Shown here: positions 33,367 through 44,885 of the stretch, one piece after another | Layout of the letters: each line of letters begins with the position of its first letter | Numbering within the stretch: position 1 is the stretch's first letter | Source: Blepharisma stoltei | Taxonomy: Eukaryota > Ciliophora > Heterotrichea > Heterotrichida > Blepharismidae | Assembly (NCBI GenBank): GCA_914767885.1 | Contig: CAJZBQ010000026.1 | Coordinates: forward strand, 1-64,000 | Reading direction: 5' to 3' | Length of the DNA stretch: 64,000 nt | Notes under the pieces: model-generated | What the model was told of the DNA's origin: nothing | Databases searched by the model: none | What the model saw: only the letters and a program-made list of their open reading frames with translations | Position numbers and translations under genes: made by a program

Positions 33367-34048
33367 AAGGATAATTAATTGTTTTTATTATTCGTTTGCA
33401 TAAGTTTGACTTCATGGAAATAATTTTTACCAATAATGGATGAAGCACGCTGCAATATATTTCCTTTTCATAGCACGTGTGAAAATTTTAAGCTCTCTAA
33501 ATATTGGAATTTAAACAAAAACTCTAAATCACTATTTTAGGTAAAGCTATATGGAGATTACTCTTAACAAATAAATTTTATTTAGAAAGTTTTACGTTTA
33601 ATTGAGATGATAGTTAAATTAAGTCAACTCAATATTAATTATTTCTAGTTTTTCTGAATAATTGATCTAAGCTTCCATTTAAGTTATTTGTGCTGCCTTA
33701 ACTTAAGAGCTAAAACTTATAATTGTTGATTTATAAAATCTATTAAATATTAAAGCAGTGACTGACTTATTTTTTTAGTTTAGGCTAAGTCACTGGCTTT
33801 TAATTTTTTAGTGCTCTCTAATAGACTCGTAATTTTTATTGTCGTTTCGAAAAGTTGCCTATACTCGAAACATAAAAAATTGAAGATCTATTTTCGATAA
33901 AACGGGCTTACGCGTGCTTTTATTTAAAATTATTAATTTTTAAAAGTCTTTTTGAATCCCTTTTTAGAGTTCTAAGAACTCGCTTTTATATCCTTTTTTA
34001 AAATTTATTTCGATAATTCATTTTTATTTATACGGATATAATTATTAA
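33367..34048. repeat. short spacer before copy 6
   Basis: No gene. It resembles the spacers at 40186-40860 and 42219-42969 (short-spacer class) and ends in the conserved array promoter. Confidence 0.7.
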
Positions 34049-35401
34049 ATGGGAAGGTCGACCCGACTGAAGGCATGCTTTATAATTTTTTGTCTTTCCT
34101 TTGGTATTGCTGCTTATTCTCCTTTTGCAAAATGGGTTTTTACCCCAAACAATCTAGTAGATGGGAAGATCAAAAACTTATCATCTAATAGCAATGAGCC
34201 TTTCGCAGGAAATGGTGAACTAATTTCTACATCAGATGTAACTTGTAAAGGTCTTCATATCGCTTCTTCCGAAGCTGCTTACTCAGGAACTGCAAGTGCT
34301 ATTTCCTCGTCCACAGTAGAGTTTGGGATAAGTATATGAACGAGCTTGCAAGGCAATGGAGATCCAGGTTATATAGCACGTTATTTAATAAGCATGTCAC
34401 TTTATCAAACCGCATTAAAGGATCAAATCTTGGTCTTTAAGACACCTTCATATGAATTAAAAAAATTTCCTATTTCTCAAGGTATGTTTTAGAAAGGAAA
34501 ATGAATATTTTTTATCTTTTATTTTGTTAAAATTCAATTCCTTTGGACTTGGACAGTTATTTCTCCAGAGTTTTCCACTGTTACTTTAACTGATGCCTAC
34601 GACCCAGGGAATATAATTATAATTGGCTGAAATATAGATGCAGACTATTATGAGATTCAAGTCTTCAAAAAAGCTACTATAAACTCGTCTATTGTCACTT
34701 TATATGACATCTCTGATGCTACTTATGATGCTACAACTTCGACTTGTCCAGCCTCTTGCGCCAGTTATTGTCACCCCGAAATGGGATGCTTGAGCTCAAC
34801 AGCTTGCCCATGTCCGACAATTTGCACATGCTCTGCAAATGATGGAGTGTGCTCATCTTGCAACGATCCAAATGGTGACCTTGCAAATAAGTGTCAATGT
34901 AAGACTAATTATGCTCTCGAAGGACTTATTTGTGTCTTAAGTAATTTTTATATAGAATCCCCTCCAAATTGTGCATTATGAACAGCAGAAAAGGTATGCA
35001 CTCAATGCGATCCAAACTTTTTCCTCTATAATAGCGGCTCTTCTACAAGCTGCTTAGGTAACTTTTATTTAGCTTGTGACTCATGCACTTCTTGCAATGC
35101 TAGTCCTACTTGCTTTAAATGTGCTGATGTAATTTCTCAATCTGGAAACTCTTGCAGAGTTTACTCAGTTGGGTACAAGTTTAGCTTTGTCTCTCCAAAC
35201 ATTATTGTTGACTTCGCCTATCCGTTAGCAAAGACTCTAAAAATCAGCAACTTAAAAGCAACAACTACCGATAACCAGGCTATCTCGACCACTACTTGGC
35301 AAATTCACTCACAAACGGCAAGCCAGCTACAGATTAGAACTGATCTTATTCTAAGCCAGCTCCCAATCAAGCTTAAATTCAGCTTTGAGCAGGACCCTTA
35401 G
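34049..35401 (+). CDS. secreted LamG-like/Cys-rich protein, array copy 6, intact
   Basis: 445 aa, intron at 34482-34496 with a variant 3' end (GTATGTTTTAGAAAG, so AAG instead of TAG), TAG stop at 35399-35401. Domain plan as in copy 2. The Cys-rich part has SCASYCHPEMGC in place of SCNTYCHSDVGC, a variant shared with copies 3 and 4. TGA near 34628 is Trp, as in copy 3. The upstream promoter palindrome is complete. Confidence 0.85.
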
Positions 35402-36419
35402 AAGGATAATTAATTCTTCTTTCTTAACTCCCATAATTAATAATTTATAAAAAAAGCTTGTTTTTATTATTCGTTTGCTAATAGCTCAGTATAAATAAAA
35501 ATATTTCCCTAAAACTAATCCAAGACAATTAGCAAATATAACAGTGATAAATTGATAAAATTTATTTAATGAAATACATGAATATATATTAATGCATATA
35601 TTAAATAAGCTATAGTTAGACTAAATTCATTGAGTTTTATTTTTAACATAAAATTCTTCAGTATATGCAAGCATCTGCTTCCTTCTAAAAAGGTTTGAAG
35701 TAAAATTTTCAAAAATTATTTTAAATATTTTTATATTAAATTGAGAAGCTTTTATTGCTTTTCTATCTATATTTGATGTAAGATCGACTTCATGGAATTT
35801 AATTTTTTACCAATAATGGATGAAGGGCTGCAACATATTTCTTTTTCATATTGAACTAAAATTCTGAGCTCTCTAAATATTACTATTATTGATATTTAAA
35901 GAAAAAATATAATTCACTAATGCAGGAAAGCTATATTTATAAATACTTATTATATTCGGGATATGGAATTATTTTAATCAAAGAATTAATTTTCCTCAAA
36001 TAATTTTTTCCTCTAATTAAAAAAGAGAATAAATCCCAAAGTGCATAATAAACGAAATCTCAATAAAAACATCCAAAACTCGTATAATCACATTCATTTG
36101 GCCATCAACCACACTTTATGAATACTGATCAACCTCGATGATTAGCCCATTAAAGCTCAACTTTCAGTCGTTTATAAATAGATTAAATCGCTCCAGCTGA
36201 AACTCCGAAAATGAATCTAATATAATCAGCTTGAAACAAAGCCATTTCTCCAGCTGAATTAAGTCCATTGCCAATTCATCTCAAGTCGAATCGTCAGCTT
36301 TTTCGAAAAATATTTTGAAAAAATGTGGGAATATTTGGAATTTCTTATGACAGATTGCGAACGTTTAATTCTATGCATGGTGTCTTTTATTGAAACTAAA
36401 CTATTTCTGAAAGCATATG

Positions 36420-36792
36420 AGTAAGTTATTAAGTATCCGGCCATAAGCGCTCCGAAGGCGCTGACCATCTGCCCCGTCTTGGATTTCAGACCTGAACCAC
36501 CTGTCCAGGGAATTAGCTTGCCCTGGACAGAGCCGCTCTTAGATAGTGCCCCGATGGTCCGATGAAGAAAGACCATGTTGTAGGCAAAACCTAGCCCATC
36601 TGGCAGGGACAGGGAAAACCTTCAGGGGAGAAATAAAACTTCCCTCTTTAGTAAGGCATCCCCAAGCCTGAAGGCCTACTTTACCAGGACAGAAGCCCTA
36701 CTTTCAGCGCATCAGGATGGGCCCTGCCTGCTCCATAGGGGATGCGCCTTGGGGTCCAAGCCCCGTCAACGTCACCATTTTATTTCTATATA
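36420..36792. mobile_element. SINE-like structured element, 6-bp target duplication
   Basis: AGTAAG at 36420-36425 and 36793-36798 flank a 367-bp insert; the duplicate at 21769-21774 is the empty site. The insert is much richer in GC than its surroundings and contains strong hairpins (AGCGC-TCCGAAG-GCGCT; TGTCCAGGG with CCCTGGACA). About 100 bp in the middle and both ends (CAACGTCACCATTTTATTTC; TTATGGCC/TTATAGCC) match the reverse strand of the element at 59093-59445. No inverted terminal repeats, no coding frame. Confidence 0.75.
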
Positions 36793-37751
36793 AGTAAGGC
36801 ATTTGATTTTGAAGAGAAATCCCAACAGTCTCACCTCCACTTTCTGTTGCTCATATTCCTAAGCTGACATATAAAATTGCATGCTTATTAGTTGATTATT
36901 TCAGACCGATATAGAGTTTGGGCACAATTTTCATATAGATAAGCTATTTACAATAGAAAACAGCAATATGACGATAAGTTATAGCGAAAATCTTCATAGG
37001 TATTTTCAATATATTTTGGAGTTAAATGGAATTTTTGAAGGATTTCTAATTACTTGTCTATGATATTGAGAATACTTAAATATCCAAGCCTTATGACTTT
37101 TTGTTTCAAGTGTCAAAGGGCTTCTACAAGAATTCAAGAGCTCTAAAATGCATATTTGGGGACCCTAAAATGGCTGCAACAAGAGTGGGCTTGGAGGTCA
37201 TAGATTTTTAGCATATCCAGTTTATTTCGAAAATTTGTAATAATTTTCGAAATCCTTCAAGACCAAAGAGAGAGCATGCTACTAGCGATAAGTTTAGCTT
37301 AAGCAAAATAAGTATAACTGGCTTGCTTAATCCTGTAGCTCAAACTTCAATAGTGCTATTTGAAGAAAAAAACTAATCAAAGACCATAAGCTGGGAGCAT
37401 ATTAAAATGTACATATTTTTAAGTTTAAGGATAGGCGTGATACTGTTACAAATAATTTTCTAAGACTTATCTTAATAATTTAAACTTTACGAAAAAATTG
37501 AAGTCTTTATTAGGATTATAATTATAAGCTTAAGTTCGTAAATTAACTCATTTTGTAGCTTGCTATCAGAATTTCTTCCATTTAAGCTATTTGTGCAGCC
37601 TTAACTTAAGAGCTTAACTTAAAATAATTATTAAAATTATAGCATTATAGAAGAATCCGCTTCATGAATTTCCCTAACCTAACTGTTATTATAGGGCTAA
37701 GTTTTTGTACATAATTTATGTCTGGTAGTCTGATAAAGGCAAGACTACTTA

Positions 37752-38267
37752 CTCCCCCATCCTTGATCGAACGGCTCGCCATCGTTCGGGTTAAAAAAAA
37801 AATTTTGGGATATATAAATAAAAAAATATATATATATATATATTTTTTATACTTTTAAATAGTATTTAATACTTATATTTACAGCAAAAAATTGAATTAA
37901 TTTCATAAGAATACCAATTTTTCATATTTCGATATTTTGGTTACCCCTTTAAACTGTATAAATTTTAATTTGTCCCTTATTGAATTAAAAATTTTTTAAA
38001 GAATCTCTATTTTTTAGATTATTGAGTTTTTAAGCTCAGGTTGATGACTAAAGCACTTCAAACGATTGATTTCGTAGCTTCCTGTCGTCTCAAAGCCTCT
38101 GACAATAACTTCATTAGGCACATCTTCCCAGCTTTTGATAACTAATCTATTTTTATATATATAAAAAATTGCATGATATGAAAATCGATCGATCAAGGAT
38201 GGGATTTAATTTCCCAATTTTTAGGAATTTTTACAGTGAATCGTTCGATCAAGGATGGGGGGAGTTA
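37752..38267. mobile_element. MITE/short transposon, subfamily A, with transposase relic
   Basis: TTA at 37749-37751 and 38265-38267; the empty site is TTA at 22698-22700. Ends CTCCCCCATCCTTGATCGAA and, reverse-complemented, CTCCCCCCATCCTTGATCGA. Part of the inside is homologous (inverted) to the smaller element at 43978-44385, which lacks the 38014-38196 region; the smaller one therefore looks like an internally deleted derivative. Confidence 0.85.
38014..38196 (-). pseudogene. putative C-terminal scrap of a pogo/Tigger-like transposase
   Basis: A 60-codon frame inside the subfamily A element includes NRLVIKSWEDVPNEVIVRGF. The pattern aW-x-x-V-x-x-x-x-I-x-x-x-F-x-x-x-G is characteristic of the end of DDE domains in pogo/Tigger/CENP-B relatives, which also duplicate TA on insertion. 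The DDE residues themselves are absent. Short length makes chance resemblance possible. Confidence 0.45.
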
Positions 38268-38823
38268 GCATCTTTCATTTTCGTACTTTACCTCTTCCTG
38301 TGCTTGATACTGCAAGACCATTAGACCAAACAGGTGTTAGAAGATAAGGTGATAACCATGCCGCTTGAATTTTTAGAACTTCTGGGTTATTAAATAACCT
38401 AATTGAAGCTAAAATCGAGTCAAAGGTGTATGAGCAATCTAGGGTAGCGAAAAAATTGCCCCTCATTGAACTGGTATTTAGAGGCTAGATTATCGGATAA
38501 GAAAATTAAGTTATTATATATTTATAGCAATGACTAAATTATTTTTTAGTTTAGGCTAAGTCACTGGCTTTTAATTTTTCAGTGCTCTTTAATTGATTCG
38601 TAATTTTTATTGTCGTTTTCCAAGAAGCTACCTACACTAGAAACATAAAAAATTGAAGATCTATTTTCGATAAAACGTGCTTATGCGTGCTTTTATTTGA
38701 AATTATTAATTTTTAAAAGTCTTTTTCAAATCCCTTTTTAGATTTCTAAGAACTCGCTTTTATATCCGTTTTTTAAAATTTATTTCGATAATTCATTTTT
38801 ATTTATACGGATATAATTATTAA

Positions 38824-40185
38824 ATGGGAAGGTCGACCCGACTGAAGGCATGCTTTATAATTTTTTGTTTTTCCTTTGGTATTGATGCTTATTCTCCTTT
38901 TGCAAAATGGGTTTTTACCCCAAACAATCTAGTAAATGGGAAGATCAATGACTCATCATCATATAGCAATATGCCTTTCGGAGCATTAGATGGTTATAAA
39001 ATAATTGCTACATCAGATGTAACTTGTAAAGGTTTTCATACCTATTCTGTTCCTGCTTACTACTTTGCAACTGCAAGTGCTATTTCCTCGTCCACAGTAG
39101 AGCTTGGGGTAAGTATATGAATGAGCTTGCAAGGCAATGGATACCCAGTTTCAGTATGACCTTCTTATGGAGAAGATCCACCTTATACAACCACATTTAA
39201 GGATCACACAATCTTGGTCTTTAAGACACCTTCAGATGAAATAAAAGAAGTTCCTATTTCCGAAGGTATGCTTTAGATAGGAAAATGAATATTTTTGGTA
39301 TTTTATTTTGTTAAAATTCAAACCCTTTGGACTTTGACAGTTATTTCTCCAGAGTTTTCCGCTTTTAGTTTAACTGATACCTACGGCCCAGGGGATGAAA
39401 TTATAATTGGAAATTATATAGATGCATACTATTATGAGATTCAATATTTCAAAAAAGCTACTATAAACTCGTCTATTGTCACTTTATATGACAACCTTGA
39501 TGCTACTTATGATGCTACAACTTCGACTTGTCCAGCTTCTTGCAATACTTATTGTCACTCCGATGTGGGATGCTTAAGCTCAACAGCTTGCCCATGCCCG
39601 GCACTTTGCACATGCTCTGCAAATGATGGAGTGTGCTCATCTTGTAACGATCCAAATGGTGACCTTGCAAATAAGTGTCAATGCAAAACTAATTATGCTC
39701 TCGAAGGACTTACTTGTGTCTTAAGTAATTTTTATGCAGATTCTCCTCTCAATTGTGCATTATGAACAGCAGAAAAGGTATGCACTCAATGCAATCCATA
39801 CTTTTTCCTCTATAATAGCGGCACTTCTGCAAGCTGCTTAGGTAACTTTTATTTAGCTTGTGACTCATGCACTTCTTGCAATGCTAGTCCTACTTGCTTT
39901 AAATGTACTGATGTAATTTCTCAAGCTGGAAACTCCTGTAGAGTTGACTCAGTTGGGTACAAACTTAGCTTTGCTTCTCCAAACATTGTTTTTGACTTCG
40001 CCTATCCGTTAGCAAAGACTCTAAAAATTAGCAACTTAAAAGCAGCAACAACTGATAGCCAGGCTATCTCGACCACTACTTGGCAAATCCACTCACAAAC
40101 TGCAAGCCAGCTACAGATTAGAACTGATCTTGTCCTAAGCCAGCTCCCAATCAAACTTGACTTCAGCTTTGAGCAGGACCCTTAG
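38824..40185 (+). CDS. secreted LamG-like/Cys-rich protein, array copy 7, intact
   Basis: 448 aa; intron variant GTATGCTTTAGATAG at 39266-39280; TAG at 40183-40185. Same plan as copy 2, with one extra TGA(Trp) in the variable loop (PVSVWPSYGEDPPYTT). The C-terminal tail (KLSFASPNIVFDF and KLDFSFEQDP) defines a sub-group shared with copies 8 and 9, distinct from copies 1-6, so the array has at least two lineages. Confidence 0.85.
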
Positions 40186-40860
40186 AAGGATAATTAATTC
40201 TTTTTTCTTAAGTTTGACTTCATGGAAATAATTTTTACCAATAATGGATGAAGCACGCTGCAATATATTTCCTTTTGATAGCACGTGTGAAAATTTTAAG
40301 CTCTCTAAATATTGCAATTTAAAAAAAAATCTAAATCACTATTTTAGGTAAAGCTATATGGAGATTACTCTTAACAAATAAATTTTATTTAGAAAGTTTT
40401 ACGTTTAATTCAGATGATAGTTAAAATAAGTGAACCCAATATTAATTATTTCTAGTTTTTCTGAATAATTGATCTAAGCTTCCATTTAAGCTATTTGTGC
40501 TGCCTTAACTTAAGAGCTAAAACTTATTGATTGTTGATTTATAAAGTCTATTAAATATTAAAGCAGTGACTGAATTACTTTTTTAGTTTAGATTAAGTCA
40601 CTGGCTTTTAATTTTTTAATGCTCTCTAATAGATTCGTAATTTTCATTGTCGTTTTCCAAGAAGTTACCTACACTCGAAACATAAAAAATTGAAGATCTA
40701 TTTTCGATAAAACGTGCTTATGCGTGCTTTTATTTAAAATTATTAAATTTTAAAAGTCTTTTTTAAATCCCTTTTTAGAGTTCTAAGAACTCGCTTTTAT
40801 ATCCGTTTTTCACAATTTATTTCGATAATTCATTTTTATTTATACGGATATAATTATTAA
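40186..40860. repeat. short spacer before copy 8
   Basis: No gene; near-identical to 33367-34048 and 42290-42969. Confidence 0.7.
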
Positions 40861-42218
40861 ATGGGAAGGTCGACCCGACTGAAGGCATGCTTTATAATTT
40901 TTTGTTTTTCCTTTGGTATTGTTGCTTATTCTCCTCTTGCAAAATGGGTTTTTACCCCAAACAATCTAGTAGATGGGAAGATCAAAGACTCATCATCTAA
41001 TAGCAATGAGCCTTTCGCAGAAGATACTTATGGAATAATTGCTACATCAGATGTAACTTGTAAAGGTTTTCATACCTATTCTCGTACTGCTTACTACTAT
41101 GGAACTGCAAGTGCTATTTCCTCGTCCACAGTAGAGCTTGGGGTAAGTATATGAATGAGCTTGCAAGGCAATGGATACCCAGTTTCAATAGGACCTTCTA
41201 ATGAATATAGTCTACCTTATTCAACCACATTTAAGGATCACACAATCTTGGTCTTTAAGACACCTTCAGATGAAATAAAAGAAGTTCCTATTTCCGAAGG
41301 TATGTTTTAGATAGGAAAATGAATATTTTTGGTATTTTATTTTGTTAAAATTCAAACCCTTTGGACTTTGACAGTTATTTCTCCAGAGTTTTCCGCTTTT
41401 AGTTTAACTGATACCTACGGCCCAGGGGATAAAATTATAATTGGAATGTATATAGATGCAGACTATTATGAGATTCAAGTCTTCAAAAAAGCTACTATAA
41501 ACTCGTCTATTGTCACTTTATATGACAACCTTGATGCTACTTATGATGCTACAACTTCGACTTGTCCAGCTTCTTGCAATACTTATTGTCACTCCGATGT
41601 GGGATGCTTAAGCTCAACAGCTTGCCCATGCCCGGCACTTTGCACATGCTCTGCAAATGATGGAGTGTGCTCATCTTGTAACGATCCAAATGGTGACCTT
41701 GCAAATAAGTGTCAATGCAAAACTAATTATGCTCTCGAAGGACTTACTTGTGTCTTAAGTAATTTTTATGCAGATTCTCCTCTCAATTGTGCATTATGAA
41801 CAGCAGAAAAGGTATGCACTCAATGCAATCCATACTTTTTCCTCTATAATAGCGGCACTTCTACAAGCTGCTTAGGTAACTTTTATTTAGCTTGTGACTC
41901 ATGCACTTCTTGCAATGCTAGTCCTACTTGCTTTAAATGTACTGATGTAATTTCTCAAGTTGGAAACTCCTGTAGAGTTGACTCAGTTGGGTACAAACTT
42001 AGCTTTGCTTCTCCAAACATTGTTGTCGACTTCGCCTATCCGTTAGCAAAGACTCTAAAAATCAGCAACTAAAAGCAGCAACTACTGATAACCAGGCTAT
42101 CGCGACCACTACTTGGCAAATCCACTCACAAACTGCAAGTCAGTTACAGGTTAGAACTGATCTAATTCTAAGCCAACTCCCAATCAAACTTGACTTCAGC
42201 TTTGAGCAGGACCCTTAG
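40861..42218 (+). pseudogene. LamG/Cys-rich secreted protein, array copy 8, late 1-nt deletion
   Basis: Open with intron 41300-41314 up to about 42070, where a T missing in AGCAACTAAAAG (AGCAACTTAAAAG elsewhere) makes an in-frame TAA. The product would lose the last ~48 residues, including the beta-rich C-terminus. The rest is nearly identical to copy 7. It might still make a shortened secreted protein; a sequencing error is also possible. Confidence 0.65.
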
Positions 42219-42969
42219 AAGGATAATTAATTCTTTTTTCTTAGAATAAATTTATTGAGTTTATTTTTAGCATAAAATTCTTCAGAAAATACCATTTTGG
42301 CAGAAAATTAAATACGCTAAGTTTGACTTCATGGAAATAATTTTTACCAATAATGGATGAAGCACGCTGCAATATATTTCCTTTTCATAGCTCGTGTGAA
42401 AATTTTAAGCTCTCTAAATATTGCAATTTAAAAAAAAATCTAAAACACTATTTTAGGAAAAGCTATATGGAGATTACTCTTAACAAATAAATTTTATTCA
42501 GAAAGTTTTACGTTTAATTCAGATGATAGTTAAAATAAGCCAACCCAATATTAATTATTTCTAGTTTTTCTGAATAATTGATCTAAGCTTCCATTTAAGT
42601 TATTTGTGCTGCCTTAACTTAAGAGCTAAAACTTATTGATTGTTGATTTATAAAATCTATTAAATATTAAAGCAGTGGCTGAGTTAGTTTTTTAGTTTAG
42701 GCTAAGTCACTGGCTTTTAATTTTTCAATGCTCTCTAATAGATTCGTAATTTTCATTGTCGTTTTCCAAGAAGTTACCTACACTCGAAACATCAAAAATT
42801 GAAGATCTATTTTCGATAAAATGGGCTTATGCGTGCTTTTATTTAAAATTATTAATTTTTAAAAGTCTTTTTCAAATCCCTTTTTATAGTTCTAAGAACT
42901 CGCTTTTATGCCCGTTTTTTAAAATTTATTTCGATAATTCATTTTTATTTATACGGATATAATTATTAA
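42219..42969. repeat. short spacer before copy 9
   Basis: As 40186-40860, with an extra 60 bp at 42240-42310 that matches the far 3' flank of copies 1 and 4. Confidence 0.7.
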
Positions 42970-44730
42970 ATGGGAAGGTCGACCCGACTGAAGGCATGCT
43001 TTATAATTTTTTGTCTTTCCTTTGTTATTGCTACTTATTCTCCTTTTGCAAAATGGGTTTTTACCCCAAACAATCTAGTAGATGGGAAGATCAAAGACTT
43101 ATCATCTAATAGCAATGAGCCTTTCGCAGGAGATGGTAACATAATTGCTACATCAGATGTAACTTGTAAAGGTTTTCATATCTATTCTCGTACTGCTTTC
43201 TACTGAGGAACTGCAAGTGCTATTCCCTCGTCCACAGTAGAGTTTGGGGTAAGTATATGAATGAGCTTACAAGGCAATGGATACCCAGTTTATATAGCAC
43301 GTTTATATTCAGACATGACATCTTATTACACCGAATTTAAGGATCAAATCTTGATTTTTAGAACAACTGAAGACGAAAAAAAAGAAGTTCCTATTTCCGA
43401 AGGTATGTTTTAGATAGGAAAATGAATATTTTTGGTATATTATTTTGTTAAAATTCAATCCCTTTGGACTTTGTCAGTTATTTCTCCAGAGTTTTCCACT
43501 GTTACTTTAACTGATGCCTACGAACCAGGGAAATTAATTATGATTGGAAATATTATAGATGCATATTATTATGAGATTCAATTCTTCAAAAAAGCTACTA
43601 TAAACTCGTCTATTGTCACTTTATATGACAACCTTGATGCTACTTATGATGCTACAACTTCGACTTGTTCAGCTTCTTGTAATACTTATTGTCACCCCGA
43701 TGTGGGATGCTTAAGCTCAACACCTTGCCCATGTCCGACACTTTGCACGTGCTCTGCAAATGATGGAGTGTGCTCATCTTGCAACGATCCAAATGGTGAC
43801 CTTGCAAATAAGTGTCAATGCAAAACTAATTATGCTCTCGAAGGACTTACTTGTGTCTTAAGTAATTTTTATGCAGATTCTCCTCTCAATTGTGCATTAT
43901 GAACAGCAGAAAAGGTATGCACTCAATGCAATCCAAGCTTTTTCCTCTATAATAGCGGCTCTATTACAAGCTGCTTACTCCCCCCATCCTTGATCAAACG
44001 ATTTGACTGTAAAAATTCCTAAAAATTGGCAAAATTAGCCCACCATCCTTGATCGAACGATTTTCACATCATGCAAATTTTTATATATATATATATAAAA
44101 ATATCTTTAAAATTTAAAATTTTTAATTCAATAAGAAACAAATTAAAATTTATACAGTTTAAAGGGGTAACCAATAGATTAAAATATTAAAATTGGTATT
44201 CTTACGAAATTAATTCAATTTTTTGTTGTAAAAATAATTATTAAATACTCTTAACCCTCTTATTTAAAAGTATATAAAAAAAAATATTTTTTTATTTTAT
44301 ATAAAATTTTTTCTCAAAAATATTTTTTAACCCCCATCTTGATCGAACGATGGTGAGCCGTTTGATCAAGGATTGGGGGTAGTTAGGTAACTTTTATTTA
44401 GCTTGTGACTCATGCACTTCTTGCAATGCTAGTCCTACTTGCTTTAAATGTACTGATGTAATTTCTCAAGTTGGAAACTCCTGTATTGTTGACTCAGTTG
44501 GGTACAAACTTAGCTTTGCTTCTCCAAACATTGTTTTTGACTTCGCCTATCCGTTAGCAAAGACTCTAAAAATTAGCAACTTAAAAGCAACAACTGCTGA
44601 TAACCAGGCTATCGCGACCACTACTTGGCAAATCCACTCACAAACTGCAAGCCAGTTACAGATTAGAACTGATCTAATTCTAAGCCAACTCCCAATCAAA
44701 CTTGACTTCAGCTTTGAGCAGGACCCTTAG
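42970..44730 (+). CDS. secreted LamG-like/Cys-rich protein, array copy 9, split by a removable MITE
   Basis: After removing the intron (43403-43417) and the TA-flanked MITE (43978-44385, 408 nt) the frame is open from ATG 42970 to TAG 44728-44730. The MITE lies in the codons for SCL|GNF in the C-terminal Cys-rich part, and the join is identical to the other eight copies. If the MITE is eliminated during macronuclear development, the copy is functional; if not, it is truncated. The cleavage region reads FVIATYS instead of FGIAAYS. Otherwise as copy 7. Confidence 0.75.
43978..44385. mobile_element. MITE, subfamily A, inside array copy 9
   Basis: TTA at 43975-43977 and 44383-44385. Ends CTCCCCCCATCCTTGATCAA and, reverse-complemented, CTACCCCCAATCCTTGATCA. 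All eight other array copies are empty at this point (TGCTTAGGTAAC). Inside AT-rich, no coding frame. Confidence 0.9.
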
Positions 44731-44885
44731 AAGGATAATTAATTCTTCTTTCTTAAGCTCGACTTCATGGAATTTAATTTTTATCAATAATAGATATAGC
44801 ATGCTAAAATATATTTCCTTTTCATAGCCCGCGTGAAAATTCTGAGCTCTTAAATATTGCTATTATTAAAATTTAAAGAAAAAAT

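Larger units (their letters stand above)
35402..38823. repeat. long spacer before copy 7, with two insertions
   Basis: Duplicate of the 21110-23254 spacer, enlarged by a SINE-like element (36420-36792) and a MITE (37752-38267). Minus-strand TmcB-like scraps lie near 36000-36250. No intact host gene. Confidence 0.7.

Noticed and set aside
36259-36576. Minus-strand 105-codon frame
   Set aside because: It runs across the border of the SINE-like element, half in the element and half in spacer; the empty-site paralogue does not have it.
42060-42075. Frameshift in copy 8 as a programmed +1 shift
   Set aside because: The site AACTAAAAG is not special and the other copies have the normal length; a simple deletion or base-calling error is more likely.
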